This document shows positions 23,008 through 33,220 of a stretch of DNA of 64,000 bases, piece after piece. Both the position numbers and the translations under genes were made by a program. The stretch is from the NCBI RefSeq assembly GCF_009905375.1, contig NC_133649.1, positions 238,294,201-238,358,200 of the forward strand, in the 5' to 3' direction. This DNA is from Apium graveolens. Taxonomy: Eukaryota; Streptophyta; Magnoliopsida; Apiales; Apiaceae. The notes below the pieces were generated by a model. That model was not told where the DNA came from. It ran no database searches and saw only the letters and a list, made by a program, of their open reading frames with translations. Every line of letters starts with the position of its first letter. The first letter of the stretch is position 1.

Positions 23008-25344
23008 CTAATTATTAGTTTTAAGGACCCAGACTTGCTTGGATCCTTTGGCCTTATTAAGTTTGTTAACATTTGCAGCGGATTTAGCATCAGAGTTTAT
23101 GTTAACATTTTTCTTATCAGAACTTACACTATCAGACTTTGAATCAGAATTTACACTAGAAGGAACAATGGAAACTTTCTTCAAAGAAGGTTTTATTTGA
23201 TAATAATCATAGTACAAACTATGATATTCCTTACAAGTATAAATGGAATGCCATAAACTACCACAATGAAAACAAGGATTTTGTGGTTTGTATCTAACAG
23301 ACTGACTCTTAACTCCTGATTTTGAAGGTAAGGAGTTTATATTCTTATTCTTCTTGCAAAAAGAAGCCAGATGGTTAGAACTTCCACAGTTATGACATGT
23401 TTTCCTAGGAGCATCAGGAACAGGTTTATAATCATTGCTTTTATTCACACCTTCCTTTCCATTCCTATTTTTCCTAAGTGATTTTACCTTGTTTGCATTC
23501 TTGACATCTTTCAGCTTATGCTTAAGCTGCTTCTTTGTCATTAAGCCTATGTTCACTTCAGCAGTCTTTTCCTGTTTTAGTTTGTCAGAAGTTAATTCCT
23601 CTTTAACTTCTGATTTCTCATTTTCAGACTTTATAGTTACAAACTTAACAGGTTTAAACTTTGGCTTTTTCTTAACAACAGGCTTAATTTCTTCAGTTCC
23701 TTTATCATTTTTATCTTCTCCATAACCTAAGCCCTCTTTCCAGTTTCCACTACTTAGCAAATTTTGAGTTGTTTTGCCAGAGTTAGTCCAAGTCCTGATA
23801 ATCTCTCTTTCCTTTTCTAACTCAGTTTTTAGAGATTCATTTAATTTTAGCACTTCATTCCTAACATAAAAAGCATCTTCTCTATCCTTCTGAGTTTGAT
23901 GGAACATGACTAACTCTTTTTCTAAGAAATCATTCCTTTTCTTAAATGCAAGATTTTCAGAAGTTAATCTTTCACATGTTAAAGTTTGATCTCTATAGCT
24001 AACAAACATGGTTTTAAGATATCTTCTCAACTCATTAATATCATCAGTATGAAAAGCATAAGTAGTCTGAGGTACCTTTGTTTCAGCAGCTTCAGAACTG
24101 CTCTCAGCACTTTCTTTATCAGCATTTGCCATCAATACATAGTTCTCCTCACTTTCAGAGTCTGAGGTGTCTGTCCAGCTTTTCTGCTTTGTGACAAGAG
24201 CCTTGCCTTTGTCACCCTTTACCTTCTTGCAGTCAGGAGATATGTGGCCTTTCTCACCACAATTATAGCATTTAACATTGGTGTAATCTCCTATGTCAGA
24301 CTTTCCTCCTCTGCCTTCAGATCTTCTGAAATTCTTCTTATCAGAACTTATGCCTTTCCTGGAAAACTTCTTTCCCTTCCTGAACTTCCTGTATGAAATC
24401 TTTGTGATTCCTTTCACCATAAGAGCACACAGCTTCATCATCTCCTCATCAGCATCAGTCTCAGGAAAGCTTTCAGAATCTGAGTCATCATCACTCTCAG
24501 AACTTGATGACTCAGTATCAGACTTTATGAAAAGAGTTTTATCCTTGTCTTTCTTTGAGGAAGCTACTTTGGGGAATTCTTCTTCAGCCTTAAGAGAAAC
24601 TGTCCTTGACTTTCCTCCATTCCTCTTGCTTCTTTGTTCCATCTCCAGCTCATGAGTCTTGAGCATTCCATAGATTTCGTCAAGAGTTGTTTCATCAAGA
24701 TTGTAGTTGTCTCTTATTGTCGTTGCCTTCAAATCCCAGCATTCAGGAAGAGCTAACAGGAACTTAAGGTTTGAATCTTCAAGATCATACTCTTTATCAA
24801 CCAATGACAAATCATTCAAAAGTTTGACAAATCTATCATATAAATCATTCAATGACTCATTAGTCTTTGAGTCAAAGTGTTCATACTCTTGAGTGAGTAT
24901 TGTCTTCCTGTTCTTCTTAATTGTGTCAGTTCCCTGACACCTTGTTTCCAGAGCATCCCATATCTCCTTAGCAGTCTTGCAGTTGATTACCCTGTTTGAC
25001 ATTACATTATCAATGGCACTATGCAGTAAGTGTCGTACCTTAGCATCCTTAGTAATTGATGCTATGTCCTCAGCAGTATAATCACTCTTCTCCTTTGGTA
25101 CGGTCTTTGCTGCTTCACCTGCAACTGCAATAGCGAGTTTAGTTGGTTTGTGAGGACCTTCCTTGATTCTATCAAGGTATTTTGGATCTGTTGCTTCCAG
25201 GAACATGGTCATCCTTACCTTCCATATGGGATATTCAGATGGTCTCAGTATGGGGACTCTGATGGTCTCATACCGACTCTGAATTTGTGTCTTTGGTGGT
25301 TCCTCAGTTGTGGTAGGCTTAGTTGGAGTTTCTGTGTCCGACAT
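23008..25344 (-). CDS. Copia A gag, 778 aa, intact
   Basis: Gag forms the virus-like particle and packages the RNA. The N-terminal 60-240 region is the UBN2-type Copia gag fold (NCKTAKEIWDALE, LNDLYDRFVKLLNDL, NLKFLLALP). Three CX2CX4HX4C zinc knuckles follow at residues 359-372, 650-663 and 691-704. Residues 430-520 are a charged coiled coil. The protein is long for Copia, and the extended C-terminal half with extra knuckles is typical of Sireviruses. It starts about 55 bp downstream of the 5' LTR and has no internal stop. Pol follows in the same frame after two stops. Confidence 0.93.
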   Translation of the reverse strand: MSDTETPTKPTTTEEPPKTQIQSRYETIRVPILRPSEYPIWKVRMTMFLEATDPKYLDRIKEGPHKPTKLAIAVAGEAAKTVPKEKSDYTAEDIASITKDAKVRHLLHSAIDNVMSNRVINCKTAKEIWDALETRCQGTDTIKKNRKTILTQEYEHFDSKTNESLNDLYDRFVKLLNDLSLVDKEYDLEDSNLKFLLALPECWDLKATTIRDNYNLDETTLDEIYGMLKTHELEMEQRSKRNGGKSRTVSLKAEEEFPKVASSKKDKDKTLFIKSDTESSSSESDDDSDSESFPETDADEEMMKLCALMVKGITKISYRKFRKGKKFSRKGISSDKKNFRRSEGRGGKSDIGDYTNVKCYNCGEKGHISPDCKKVKGDKGKALVTKQKSWTDTSDSESEENYVLMANADKESAESSSEAAETKVPQTTYAFHTDDINELRRYLKTMFVSYRDQTLTCERLTSENLAFKKRNDFLEKELVMFHQTQKDREDAFYVRNEVLKLNESLKTELEKEREIIRTWTNSGKTTQNLLSSGNWKEGLGYGEDKNDKGTEEIKPVVKKKPKFKPVKFVTIKSENEKSEVKEELTSDKLKQEKTAEVNIGLMTKKQLKHKLKDVKNANKVKSLRKNRNGKEGVNKSNDYKPVPDAPRKTCHNCGSSNHLASFCKKNKNINSLPSKSGVKSQSVRYKPQNPCFHCGSLWHSIYTCKEYHSLYYDYYQIKPSLKKVSIVPSSVNSDSKSDSVSSDKKNVNINSDAKSAANVNKLNKAKGSKQVWVLKTNN

Positions 25345-25386
25345 GATTGTGTTTGGATCTTTAACTATATGTATGTTAACAGATAG

Positions 25387-25398
25387 GCTCTGATACCA
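25387..25398 (-). other. Primer-binding site of Copia A
   Basis: On the minus strand TGGTATCAGAGC lies two bases from the 5' LTR. It is complementary to the 3' end of plant initiator tRNA-Met, the usual primer for plant Copia elements. Confidence 0.92.
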
Positions 25399-25400
25399 AT

Positions 25401-26015
25401 TGTTAGGTCACACACACACTGTAGAGGGGGTGAATACAGTGTATAGTACACTCAAATCGAACTTTAAGAACTTAAGTAACAGGATACAAACTTTATTGAA
25501 ACAATAAACTCTGTTACAGTATGGAACTGTTACCTCTCAGTGATGAACAAATATCACGAGAGCTGCTAGGGTTACAATGAATAATCTTCTCTAATAATGA
25601 TAACACTTATAGTGTAAACCCTATGTCTGTGTTTATATACTACACAGTTACAAGATAATCGCTAATTGATATGGAATATAATTCTGCTTCCTAAAATATA
25701 TCAATCAGATATCTTTTCTTCCAAGTATTCCATTCTTCACGGAATTCCTTCTTCATGCATATCTCTTCTTATGTTTATCTTGATCTTCTTTCCTTTAATC
25801 AGCTACTGTCCTTATCTGATTGTCCTTCAGCACTTAAGTTCTGATATCTATCTTCTGATGATTATCTTCTAATAACATAAGTACTGATATCCTTAAGTCC
25901 TGACTTCCAGTATAAGTACTGATCAACAGTTAAGTATTGATTTATCCTGTTCAAGTAAGATCTGAAAGCTAAACATAAAACATATTAGCCATGACATTAT
26001 CAAATATATCTAACA
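25401..26015 (-). repeat. Copia A 5' LTR
   Basis: 615 bp, TGTTAG...CTAACA, about 99% identical to 12752-13365 with one extra A near 25550. TATATAAA sits at 25632-25639 on the minus strand and the AAGTNCTGAT array at about 25836-25940. Directly to its right, at 26016, begins the truncated LTR of element B. Confidence 0.95.
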
Positions 26016-26687
26016 ATTATGTTAGAATTGGATTGTTTTTATAAAATTGTGGACCAGATTCGTGGTCAGACCATATAATGGTCAAGTTAGGTCAATGTGT
26101 GCCTTGGATCCAGTAGTTAGAGCAATGTTGTGTGCCTTGCTCGGGGTTAGTGCGTGACTGATCAGCAGCCTAACCTTGGTTTTTTTAAATTAAAAGTATA
26201 GTATCCAATTCTAAATCATAATCCATTGTTCACTTGATATCATAATCGTATTCACCTGATGATCATTATTCTCAGTTTTGTCATTGTAACTTGCTGAGCT
26301 AGTTAGCTCATTTGTGCGATGTTGTTTATATTCTTTCCAGTTAAAAAGGAACCAGTTGGTAAAGAGGATCCCCAGTCCAGTGCGAGAGCTAGGGGTTCAG
26401 GTTGAGAAAGCTGAGCTAGTAGGCTTCTTTTGGGATAAGTTAAATTTGTAAAAGTTTGTAATAATGTTTAATACTCAGTTTGAGTTTGAATAGTTGGGAT
26501 TTGAACGGTTTGTAATATATTAGTGTGTTTGGCTTGTGTGCATACTTTAACCTGTTGCGGTCCGTGGTGGTTGGTAAGTAGGGTCACTGCATATATTATT
26601 ATTATCTTTATTATTATTATAAGTAGGTTATAATTAAGGTGTGTGTGTGGACCCCAAACTTCTGACCCGGGTTTGGAGGGCGCCACA
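26016..26687 (+). repeat. Element B 5' LTR, truncated to its 3' end
   Basis: It matches 35304-35808 joined to 48136-48302 at high identity, from ATTATGTTAG to GGCGCCACA. The first 2.8 kb of this LTR are missing at the junction with Copia A. It contains the possible splice acceptor TTCTTTCCAG at 26331-26340. Confidence 0.9.
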
Positions 26688-26691
26688 GGTT

Positions 26692-26703
26692 TGGTATCAG
26701 AGC
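26692..26703 (+). other. Primer-binding site of element B
   Basis: TGGTATCAGAGC four bases after the 5' LTR end, complementary to initiator tRNA-Met. It confirms that 26687 is the true LTR end and that the element runs on the plus strand. Confidence 0.92.
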
Positions 26704-26885
26704 TACAGGTTATAAGTCACTGACACAAGCCTAGGTTGACGGGAATGGGTAGAGGGATAGGATTAGAAGTAAGGTATAGGATGATAGGACGTCGAGAGGT
26801 TGAGTGTTATGGTATAACCGGTATTAGTATAGTTTGCGTGGTGGTACGAGATTCTTATATTGCGATATGATTTCAGATAGTAGAG

Positions 26886-27404
26886 ATGGCCGACTCTTTT
26901 ATTCCTGTATCAGCTGATCACTCAGAGCCTTCATTTGGAGCACCAACATCGGATCCACGTCCTGTTATTCCACCAGCATTGGCTATTCTACCTCCACCGG
27001 TGTTGCAGCCCGTACCATTGCAGGCTATTCCACCTCCAGGCATGAGGCCACCTGTCAGAGGACCCCCACCAGCTGATTCAGATTCCACTGGGCATTCAGT
27101 AACGAGTGCCCCATTCCAGTCTACGTTGCCCCCAGTTCCTTATTACCGGTATGAGGCTCTTCTATTGAAGCGTGATTCCTTGTTGGCTCAGATTAGAGAG
27201 TTACATCATATCATTAGGACTACAGATGTTGATTGTGGTGTAAGGGAGCTTCGAGAGGAGATTTATGTAACACGGAGGGTTCTTGAGGCTAGGCTACATG
27301 GAGCTACACTACCTGGCAGAGGCCCTGATGCACTGCTGGGCTGGGCTACTGAGGTGATGGAGGACTTTGAGAGGCTGGCAGGACCAGAGTTTCCATGGAG
27401 CTGA
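26886..27404 (+). CDS. Extra 5' ORF of element B, 172 aa, intact
   Basis: An uninterrupted ORF lies between PBS and gag, where most Ty3/Gypsy elements have only leader. The N-terminal 70 residues are Pro-rich (PPALAILPPPV, AIPPPGMRPPV). Residues 85-150 are predicted helical and charged (LKRDSLLAQIRELHHII, LREEIYVTRRVLEARL), and the end is acidic. It remains open while every other B gene is broken. Element F has a comparable acidic ORF after its PBS (59614). I do not recognise a family. It could be an N-terminal gag extension lost from frame, a host-derived fragment or a lineage-specific accessory protein. Confidence 0.6.
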   Translation: MADSFIPVSADHSEPSFGAPTSDPRPVIPPALAILPPPVLQPVPLQAIPPPGMRPPVRGPPPADSDSTGHSVTSAPFQSTLPPVPYYRYEALLLKRDSLLAQIRELHHIIRTTDVDCGVRELREEIYVTRRVLEARLHGATLPGRGPDALLGWATEVMEDFERLAGPEFPWS

Positions 27405-27858
27405 GTTAGAGATTTTGAGATGGAAATGCTGAGCAGTGTTGTTATGGTTATGTAGTATGTATAGTAGTGTGTAGTGTGTATCAGTAGACTTTTGAGTTGT
27501 ATTTATAAACTAGCGATGCTGACTAGTGAGTAGGTTGTTGTACCCTTTTTGCTTTTACTTTCGAAGCGTCTTTACGCTTGTACTACCTAAAACTTTTGAT
27601 CTATATATCAGTACCTTTTCTTTTTCAACACTGTCATTTACTTTATCGCACCTGTTTTACTTTACCTTATTTATTGCACCAGTATACCCTGTGATACCAT
27701 GTACCCTATTTTCCATAACTGTTTATATTCTGTAAAGAAGCATGCAATTTACTTAGTTACAACTGTTTTCAAAAAGAGATATTTATATTTCACAAAACTT
27801 TTCTTTTATACAAAGATTTGATTCAAAAGCTAAATAAATTGATTGATTCTTTACAGAA
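27405..27858 (+). other. Leader between extra ORF and gag of element B
   Basis: About 450 bp, pyrimidine-rich from 27530 to 27730, ending just before the probable gag ATG. No motif array or coding segment is recognised. Confidence 0.5.
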
Positions 27859-29490
27859 AATGCCTCCCAGAAGAAATACCCGCACCAACATCCAGAATGA
27901 AGAAACCAACAACAACAACAATAACAACCAAATGATATAAACCAGAATGTGAACCCAAGGACCCATGGACCCAGCAATAGCCCAGATTCTTCAAATCTTG
28001 GCCCAACAAACAGTTCACCTGGCACAACAACAGCAGAGACAGACCAATTCCCCAGGTAACTTTCAAAACTTTTCAGGCAGTAAACCCACCAGAATTCAAG
28101 GGTTCCTTAGAACCAATTGAAGCAAATGTGTGGTTAAAGGAAATAGAGAAGGCATTTGCCTTAGTGAAAGTAAAGGAAGAACAGAAGGTTGAGTTTGTAA
28201 GTTACTATCTGAAGAATGAGGCCACCTATTGGTGGGAGATGGTGAAGACATTGGAAGGTACATATATTATTACTTGGGAAAGGTTTAAAGAATTGTTTTT
28301 AGAAAAGTATTTTCCTCAGTTTGTTCAGGATCAAATGGAGCTGAAGTTTTTAGAATTAAAGCAAGGGAACATGTCGGTAACAGATTATGAGGGGAAGTTT
28401 GAGGAATTGTCAAGGTATGTGCCGTCGTATATTGATACTGATAGAAAGAAAGCTAAGAGATTCCAGCAAGGCTTGAAGCCATGGATCAGAGGGAAGGTAG
28501 CTATTTTTGAATTGGATTACCTATGCCGGGGTTGTACAGAAAGCTATGATCGCAGAGACAGAGAGTGAGATGTTCCAGAAAGAAAAGGAAAGCAAGAAAA
28601 GGAAAGTTGAGGGAAGTGAAGGTCAATCACAAACCGGAAAGTTTCCAAATTTTAAGAAGGGCAAGTTTCAGCCAGGGAGAAATTTTAATTTCAGGAGACA
28701 AAATGCAGGAGACGGAGGCCTGGGCAATCGTCCAGCTAATGTAAATCAGCCGAATCAGTTAAGATTAACTTTTCCAGATTGTCAAGTTTGTGGAAAGAAG
28801 CATGGAGGAGTTTGTAACAAGTTGAATGTGGTATGTTTTAAATATAACCAGAAAGGGCACTACTCGAGGGAGTGCCGAAATCAGCCAGCAAGAGAGCCAG
28901 CAAATAAGGATCAGCCTATCCGGAATCCAGCAGTGAAGGTTCCAGCCATTGGATTTACATGCTTTAAATATGGGAAGCCAGGACATATGGCCAGGGATTG
29001 CAAGACACCAGCCCCAGTTAGTAATGCATTAAGGATTATGAGATCTACCCCAACAGTGAATGAGACTCCGAGAGCTAGAGTTTTTGACATATCGGTGAAG
29101 GATGCGATCCAGGATGCGGATGTCATGGCAGGTACGCTTAATGTGAATTCTTTATGTGCCAAAGTGTTAATAGATTCGGGAGCAACTCGATCGTTTGTTT
29201 CACAAGATTTTTTTAGTAAGTTAAATTGCCCAGTTGGGTATTTAAATGAAATAATGACTGTGGAATTAGCAAATCAAGAACGTGTAACTGTTAACCAAGT
29301 TTGTGGGAATTGTGAGATTGAGATTTCTGGTAGTAAGTTTTGTGTAGATTTGATACCGTTTAAGTTAGGAAAATTTGACGTTATATTAGGGATGGATTGG
29401 TTATCTAAGCATGATGCTCAGATAGATTGTCGAAATAAGAAAGTAATGGTGAAAATGCCAGACGAAAGAATAGTAACGTTCAAGGGATAG
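27859..29490 (+). pseudogene. Element B gag and protease (broken)
   Basis: Gag starts MPPRRNTRTN at 27859 with an Asn run and stops soon after. The core resumes at 28128 (EANVWLKEIEKAF, TYWWEMVKTLEG, FLEKYFPQFVQDQ) and shifts frame near 28540. Two zinc knuckles follow at about 28838-28880 and 28960-29002, but both read CFKY in place of CFKC, so both have lost the second cysteine. Protease has VLIDSGATRSFVS (about 29166-29204) and FDVILGMDWL. The protease region ends at a stop near 29488. Structure and order are normal; function is lost. Confidence 0.85.
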
Positions 29491-29514
29491 AAGCAGGTAA
29501 AGAAATTCTTAACG

Positions 29515-32495
29515 ATGATTCAAGCCAAGAAGTTGCTACGACAAGGATGTGAGCATTTCGTAGCATATGTGATCGACAGAAGTCAGGAGCCAGCAAAACT
29601 TGAAGATATTCTAGTTGTGAAGGAATTTCCAGACGTGTTTCCCGACGAATTACCAGGACTTCCTCCAGATAGAGAAATTGAATTTGCAATCGACTTAGCA
29701 CCTGGAACCGAACCAGTATCCAAGGCCCCGTATAGAATGGCACCCGTTGAAATGAAAGAGTTAGCAAAGCAATTGCAAGAGCTGTTAGAGAAAGGAGTAA
29801 TTAGACCCAGTGTATCCCCGTGGGGTGCACCGGTATTATTTGTCAAGAAGAAGGATGGAAGCATGAGACTATGCATCGACTATAGGGAGCTTAACAAGCT
29901 TACAATCAAGAATAAGTATCCATTACCCAGAATTGATGATTTGTTTGACCAATTGAAGGGAGCCAAGTATTTCTCCAAGATCGATTTAAGATCGGGATAT
30001 CATCAACTGAAGATCAAGCCAGAAGATATACCAAAGACAGCTTTCAGAACAAGGTATGGACATTACGAGTTTTTAGTGATGTCTTTTGGATTGACCAACG
30101 CCCCAGCAGCGTTTATGGACCTGATGAACAGAATTTTTAAGGAGTATTTGGATAAGTTTATTATAGTATTTATAGACGATATTTTGATCTACTCAAAGAC
30201 GGAGGAGGATCATAGCGGAACATCTAAGGACAGCTTTGGAGATTTTAAGGAAAAAGAAGTTATATGCTAAATTGTCGAAGTGTGAGTTTTGGCTACAGGA
30301 AGTTCAGTTCTTAGGACATATAGTCAGTAACTGAAGGGATCAAAGTGGACCCGGCAAAGATCGAGGCAATTACGAATTGGGAAAGACCGAGAACACCCAC
30401 TGAGGTAAGAAGTTTCTTGGGATTGGCAGGATATTATCGACGATTCGTTCAGAATTTCTCAAGAATTGCAACACCATTGACAAAGCTTACACGAAAAGAA
30501 TGAAAAGTTTATATGGAATGACAAGTGCGAAGGAAGTTTTCAGGAATTGAAGCGGAGATTAATCACAGCACCTAGTTTTGTCACTTCCAGACGATCAAGG
30601 GAATTTCGTAATTTATAGCGATGCTTCTTACAAAGGATTAGGATGTGTTCTTATGCAGCACGACAAGGTGATTGCGTATGCGTCAAGGCAATTGAAACCA
30701 CATGAACAGAAGTACCCTACTCATGATTTGGAGTTAGCAGCTATAGTTTTCGCTTTGAAGATTTGGAGGCATTATTTGTATGGAGAAAAGTGTGAGATTT
30801 TCACGGATCACAAAAGTTTGAAATATATATTTACCTAGAAGGAACTTAATATGAGACAAAGGAGATGGTTAGAATTGATCAAGGATTATGATTGCTCGAT
30901 TAATTATCATCCCGGTAAGGCGAACGTTGTAGCAGATGCGTTAAGTCGGAAGGAAAGGTTAAATGTGTTATCCGTACCTGAAGAGATATATAAAGAATTT
31001 CAAAAATTGGAATTGGAGATTAGAATTTACAAGCCTGAGGAAGCAAAAGTGTACAGTATGATTTTCCAACCGGAGTTATTGGAGAAAATAAAGAAATGCC
31101 AGAAAGAGGTAATGGATCAAGATATAAATAGTTTGGTAGGTGAGGAATTATGCACGCAACAAGATGATCAAGGTATTCTTAGGTTTTCTTCAAGAATTTG
31201 GATTCCACCAGTAACGGAGCTGAAAAATGAAATTTTACAAGAGGCACATAGTTCAAGATATTCCATCCATCCAGGGCGTACCAAAATGTACAGAGATTTA
31301 AAGAAGAATTATTGGTGGCCAGATATGAAGAGGGAAATTGCGGAATGGGTTAGCAAATGCTATACCTGTTAGAGAGTTAAAGCAGAGCATCAGAGACCAA
31401 GCGGATTGCTACAGCCATTGGAGATTCCAGAGTGGAAGTGGGAACATATTACCATGGATTTCATAGTTGGATTACCAAGGACAAGGGCTAATCATGATGC
31501 CATTTGGGTTATAGTAGATAGACTTACCAAGTCAGCTCATTTTCTACCTATAAATGAAAGATTTTCGCTCGACAAGTTAGTTCATATGTACTTGAAAGAG
31601 ATCGTAGTTCGTCATGGAGTTCCAGTGTCTATCGTATCTGATAGAGATCCAAGGTTTAATTCAAGATTCTGGAAGAGTTTTCAAGAATGTTTGGGAACAA
31701 GATTGAATATCAGTACGGCCTATCACCCCCAAACGGATGGCCAAAGTGAAAGAATGATCCAGACAATCGAGGACATACTACGTGTTTGTGCTATTGATTT
31801 CAAAGGAAGTTGGGACGAGCATTTACCTCTGGTAGAGTTCGCTTATAACAACAGTTATCATGCCAGCTATTGGGATGCCACCTTATGAAGCCCTTTATGG
31901 ACGCAAATGTAGATCTCCAGTATATTGGGACGAAGTAGGAGAACGCAAAATACTCGGACCTGAATTGGTACAGCAGACAAAGGAAGTTGTTGAAATTATC
32001 CAGAAAAGATTAATAGCCGCACAAGATCGTCAAAGGAAATATGCAGACCAGTCAAGAAAAGATATGGAATTTGAAGAAGGAAGCTTGGTATTATTGAAAG
32101 TATCACCGTGGAAAGGACTAACGAGGTTTGGGAAGAAAGGGAAGCTAAACCCAAGATATGTCGGACCTTTTGAAATCCTAAAGCGTATTGGCAAAGTAGC
32201 TTACGAATTGGCGTTACCTCCGCACATGGAGCACATTCACAATGTTTTTCACATATCAATGCTTAAGAAATATAATCCAGACTCCAGGCATGTAATAGAA
32301 TATGAGCCAATAGAGCTTCAAGCAGATTTGTCATATATAGAGAGCCCGGTAGAAATTCTAGAAGAAAGAGAGAAAGTATTGAGAAATAAAGTGGTAAAGT
32401 TAGTAAGAGTATTATGGAGAAACCCAAAAGTTGAAGAGTCAACCTAGGAGTTAGAAAGTGATATGAGAGAAAAGTACCCTCATTTGTTTTCTTAG
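29515..32495 (+). pseudogene. Element B pol: RT, RNase H, integrase, chromodomain (broken)
   Basis: RT is open from 29515 to 30270 with [26 protein letters not shown] and the catalytic FIDDILIYS (about 30169-30195). Frameshifts near 30235, 30340 and 30575 follow. RNase H has [11 protein letters not shown] (30608) and TDHKSLKYI. Integrase has the HHCC zinc site (about 31255-31371) ending at a TAG, the core from 31450 ([22 protein letters not shown]), and a frame change near 31870. At the C-terminus SPVEILEEREKVL and VLWRN (32342-32430) form a chromodomain, whose conserved tryptophan codon is TAG at 32445-32447. Such chromodomains direct chromoviruses to heterochromatin. Confidence 0.9.
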
Positions 32496-32520
32496 GAGAT
32501 TCTGAGGACAAAATCCTTTT

Positions 32521-32532
32521 AAGGGGGAAGGA
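32521..32532 (+). other. Polypurine tract of element B
   Basis: AAGGGGGAAGGA immediately precedes TGTAATATCC, the first bases of the 3' LTR. It is the primer site for plus-strand synthesis and defines the LTR start. Confidence 0.88.
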
Positions 32533-33213
32533 TGTAATATCCGGGATATATCGTGTAATTATTTTTGCTATTATATAATTATTATGTGTGTTCAGTATCT
32601 ATTCTGTGAGTTAATTGTTAAAGTGTTATCTATACTTGGTTATTCAAAAATAATATTAATTAAGTATTTTAATTTTTATATGTCCAAAATAAAATATAGA
32701 TAATTGTCATATCTTCCTAATTATTTTTATGTTGGTTTATGGATTTATAAGAATCATCTGAAATTTCTAAAATCTTTTTCCGGGTAATTAAAATCTATTT
32801 TATAAAAACGGGAACCAACCGACGTCAACCGTTGTTACGTTTTTGGAACCCGAAACTCTTTCGAGAACTCCTTCCTAACCTAATTGTAATATTCCGAGAA
32901 TTTTCCATGTTTCAACTTTTTCGATCCGGCGTACGGTTTGTCCTACGCAGGTCCCGGCGCAACATTTTCGATACAATATTCGTTTCGGTAAATCAATAAA
33001 ACCCGTATTTTCGATAAACTGGAGCTTTTTATTAAACTATCCCAATTATCACTTCGTAATACGTGTAACCAGGCGCTGAGACCAAGACCGCAGTACAAAT
33101 TGTACTGATTTGGATAATTATCCCGAAAACCGATACCGTTCGGATCAGTTTTTACAAATAAACGTACCGTTTTATACCCGGAATGATCCAGCGGGATACA
33201 AATTTCCCGTAAT

Positions 33214-33220
33214 TATAAAT
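33214..33220 (+). promoter_or_regulatory. TATA box in element B 3' LTR
   Basis: TATAAATAG in GC-mixed context about 680 bp into the LTR, followed by a leader that includes AGAAAAGCCCTAATT. It is the best promoter candidate in this long LTR. Confidence 0.5.

Larger units (their letters stand above)
12752..26015 (-). mobile_element. Copia element A (Sirevirus-like), near-complete
   Basis: A 13.26-kb minus-strand element has two LTRs of 614 and 615 bp, a PBS, a polypurine tract, gag, pol and an extra 3' ORF region. Gag with three zinc knuckles, pol order PR-INT-RT-RH, and a long extra ORF after pol fit the Sirevirus (SIRE/Maximus) branch of Ty1/Copia. By hand I count 7 substitutions and one indel between LTRs, about 1.1%. 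At a commonly used grass rate of 1.3e-8 per site per year that is roughly 0.4 My, if both LTRs come from one insertion. Flanks are GCATC on the left and ATTAT on the right, so there is no target duplication. Only a few in-frame stops break the genes. Confidence 0.9.

Noticed and set aside
25387..25398. Matches to tRNA-Met
   Set aside because: TGGTATCAGAGC occurrences here and at 26692, 36866, 51372 are retroelement primer-binding sites, not tRNA genes; no cloverleaf surrounds them.
25666..25872. 68-codon ORF repeated at 13016-13222
   Set aside because: Present in both LTRs of Copia A and antisense to the element; it is LTR sequence, not a gene.
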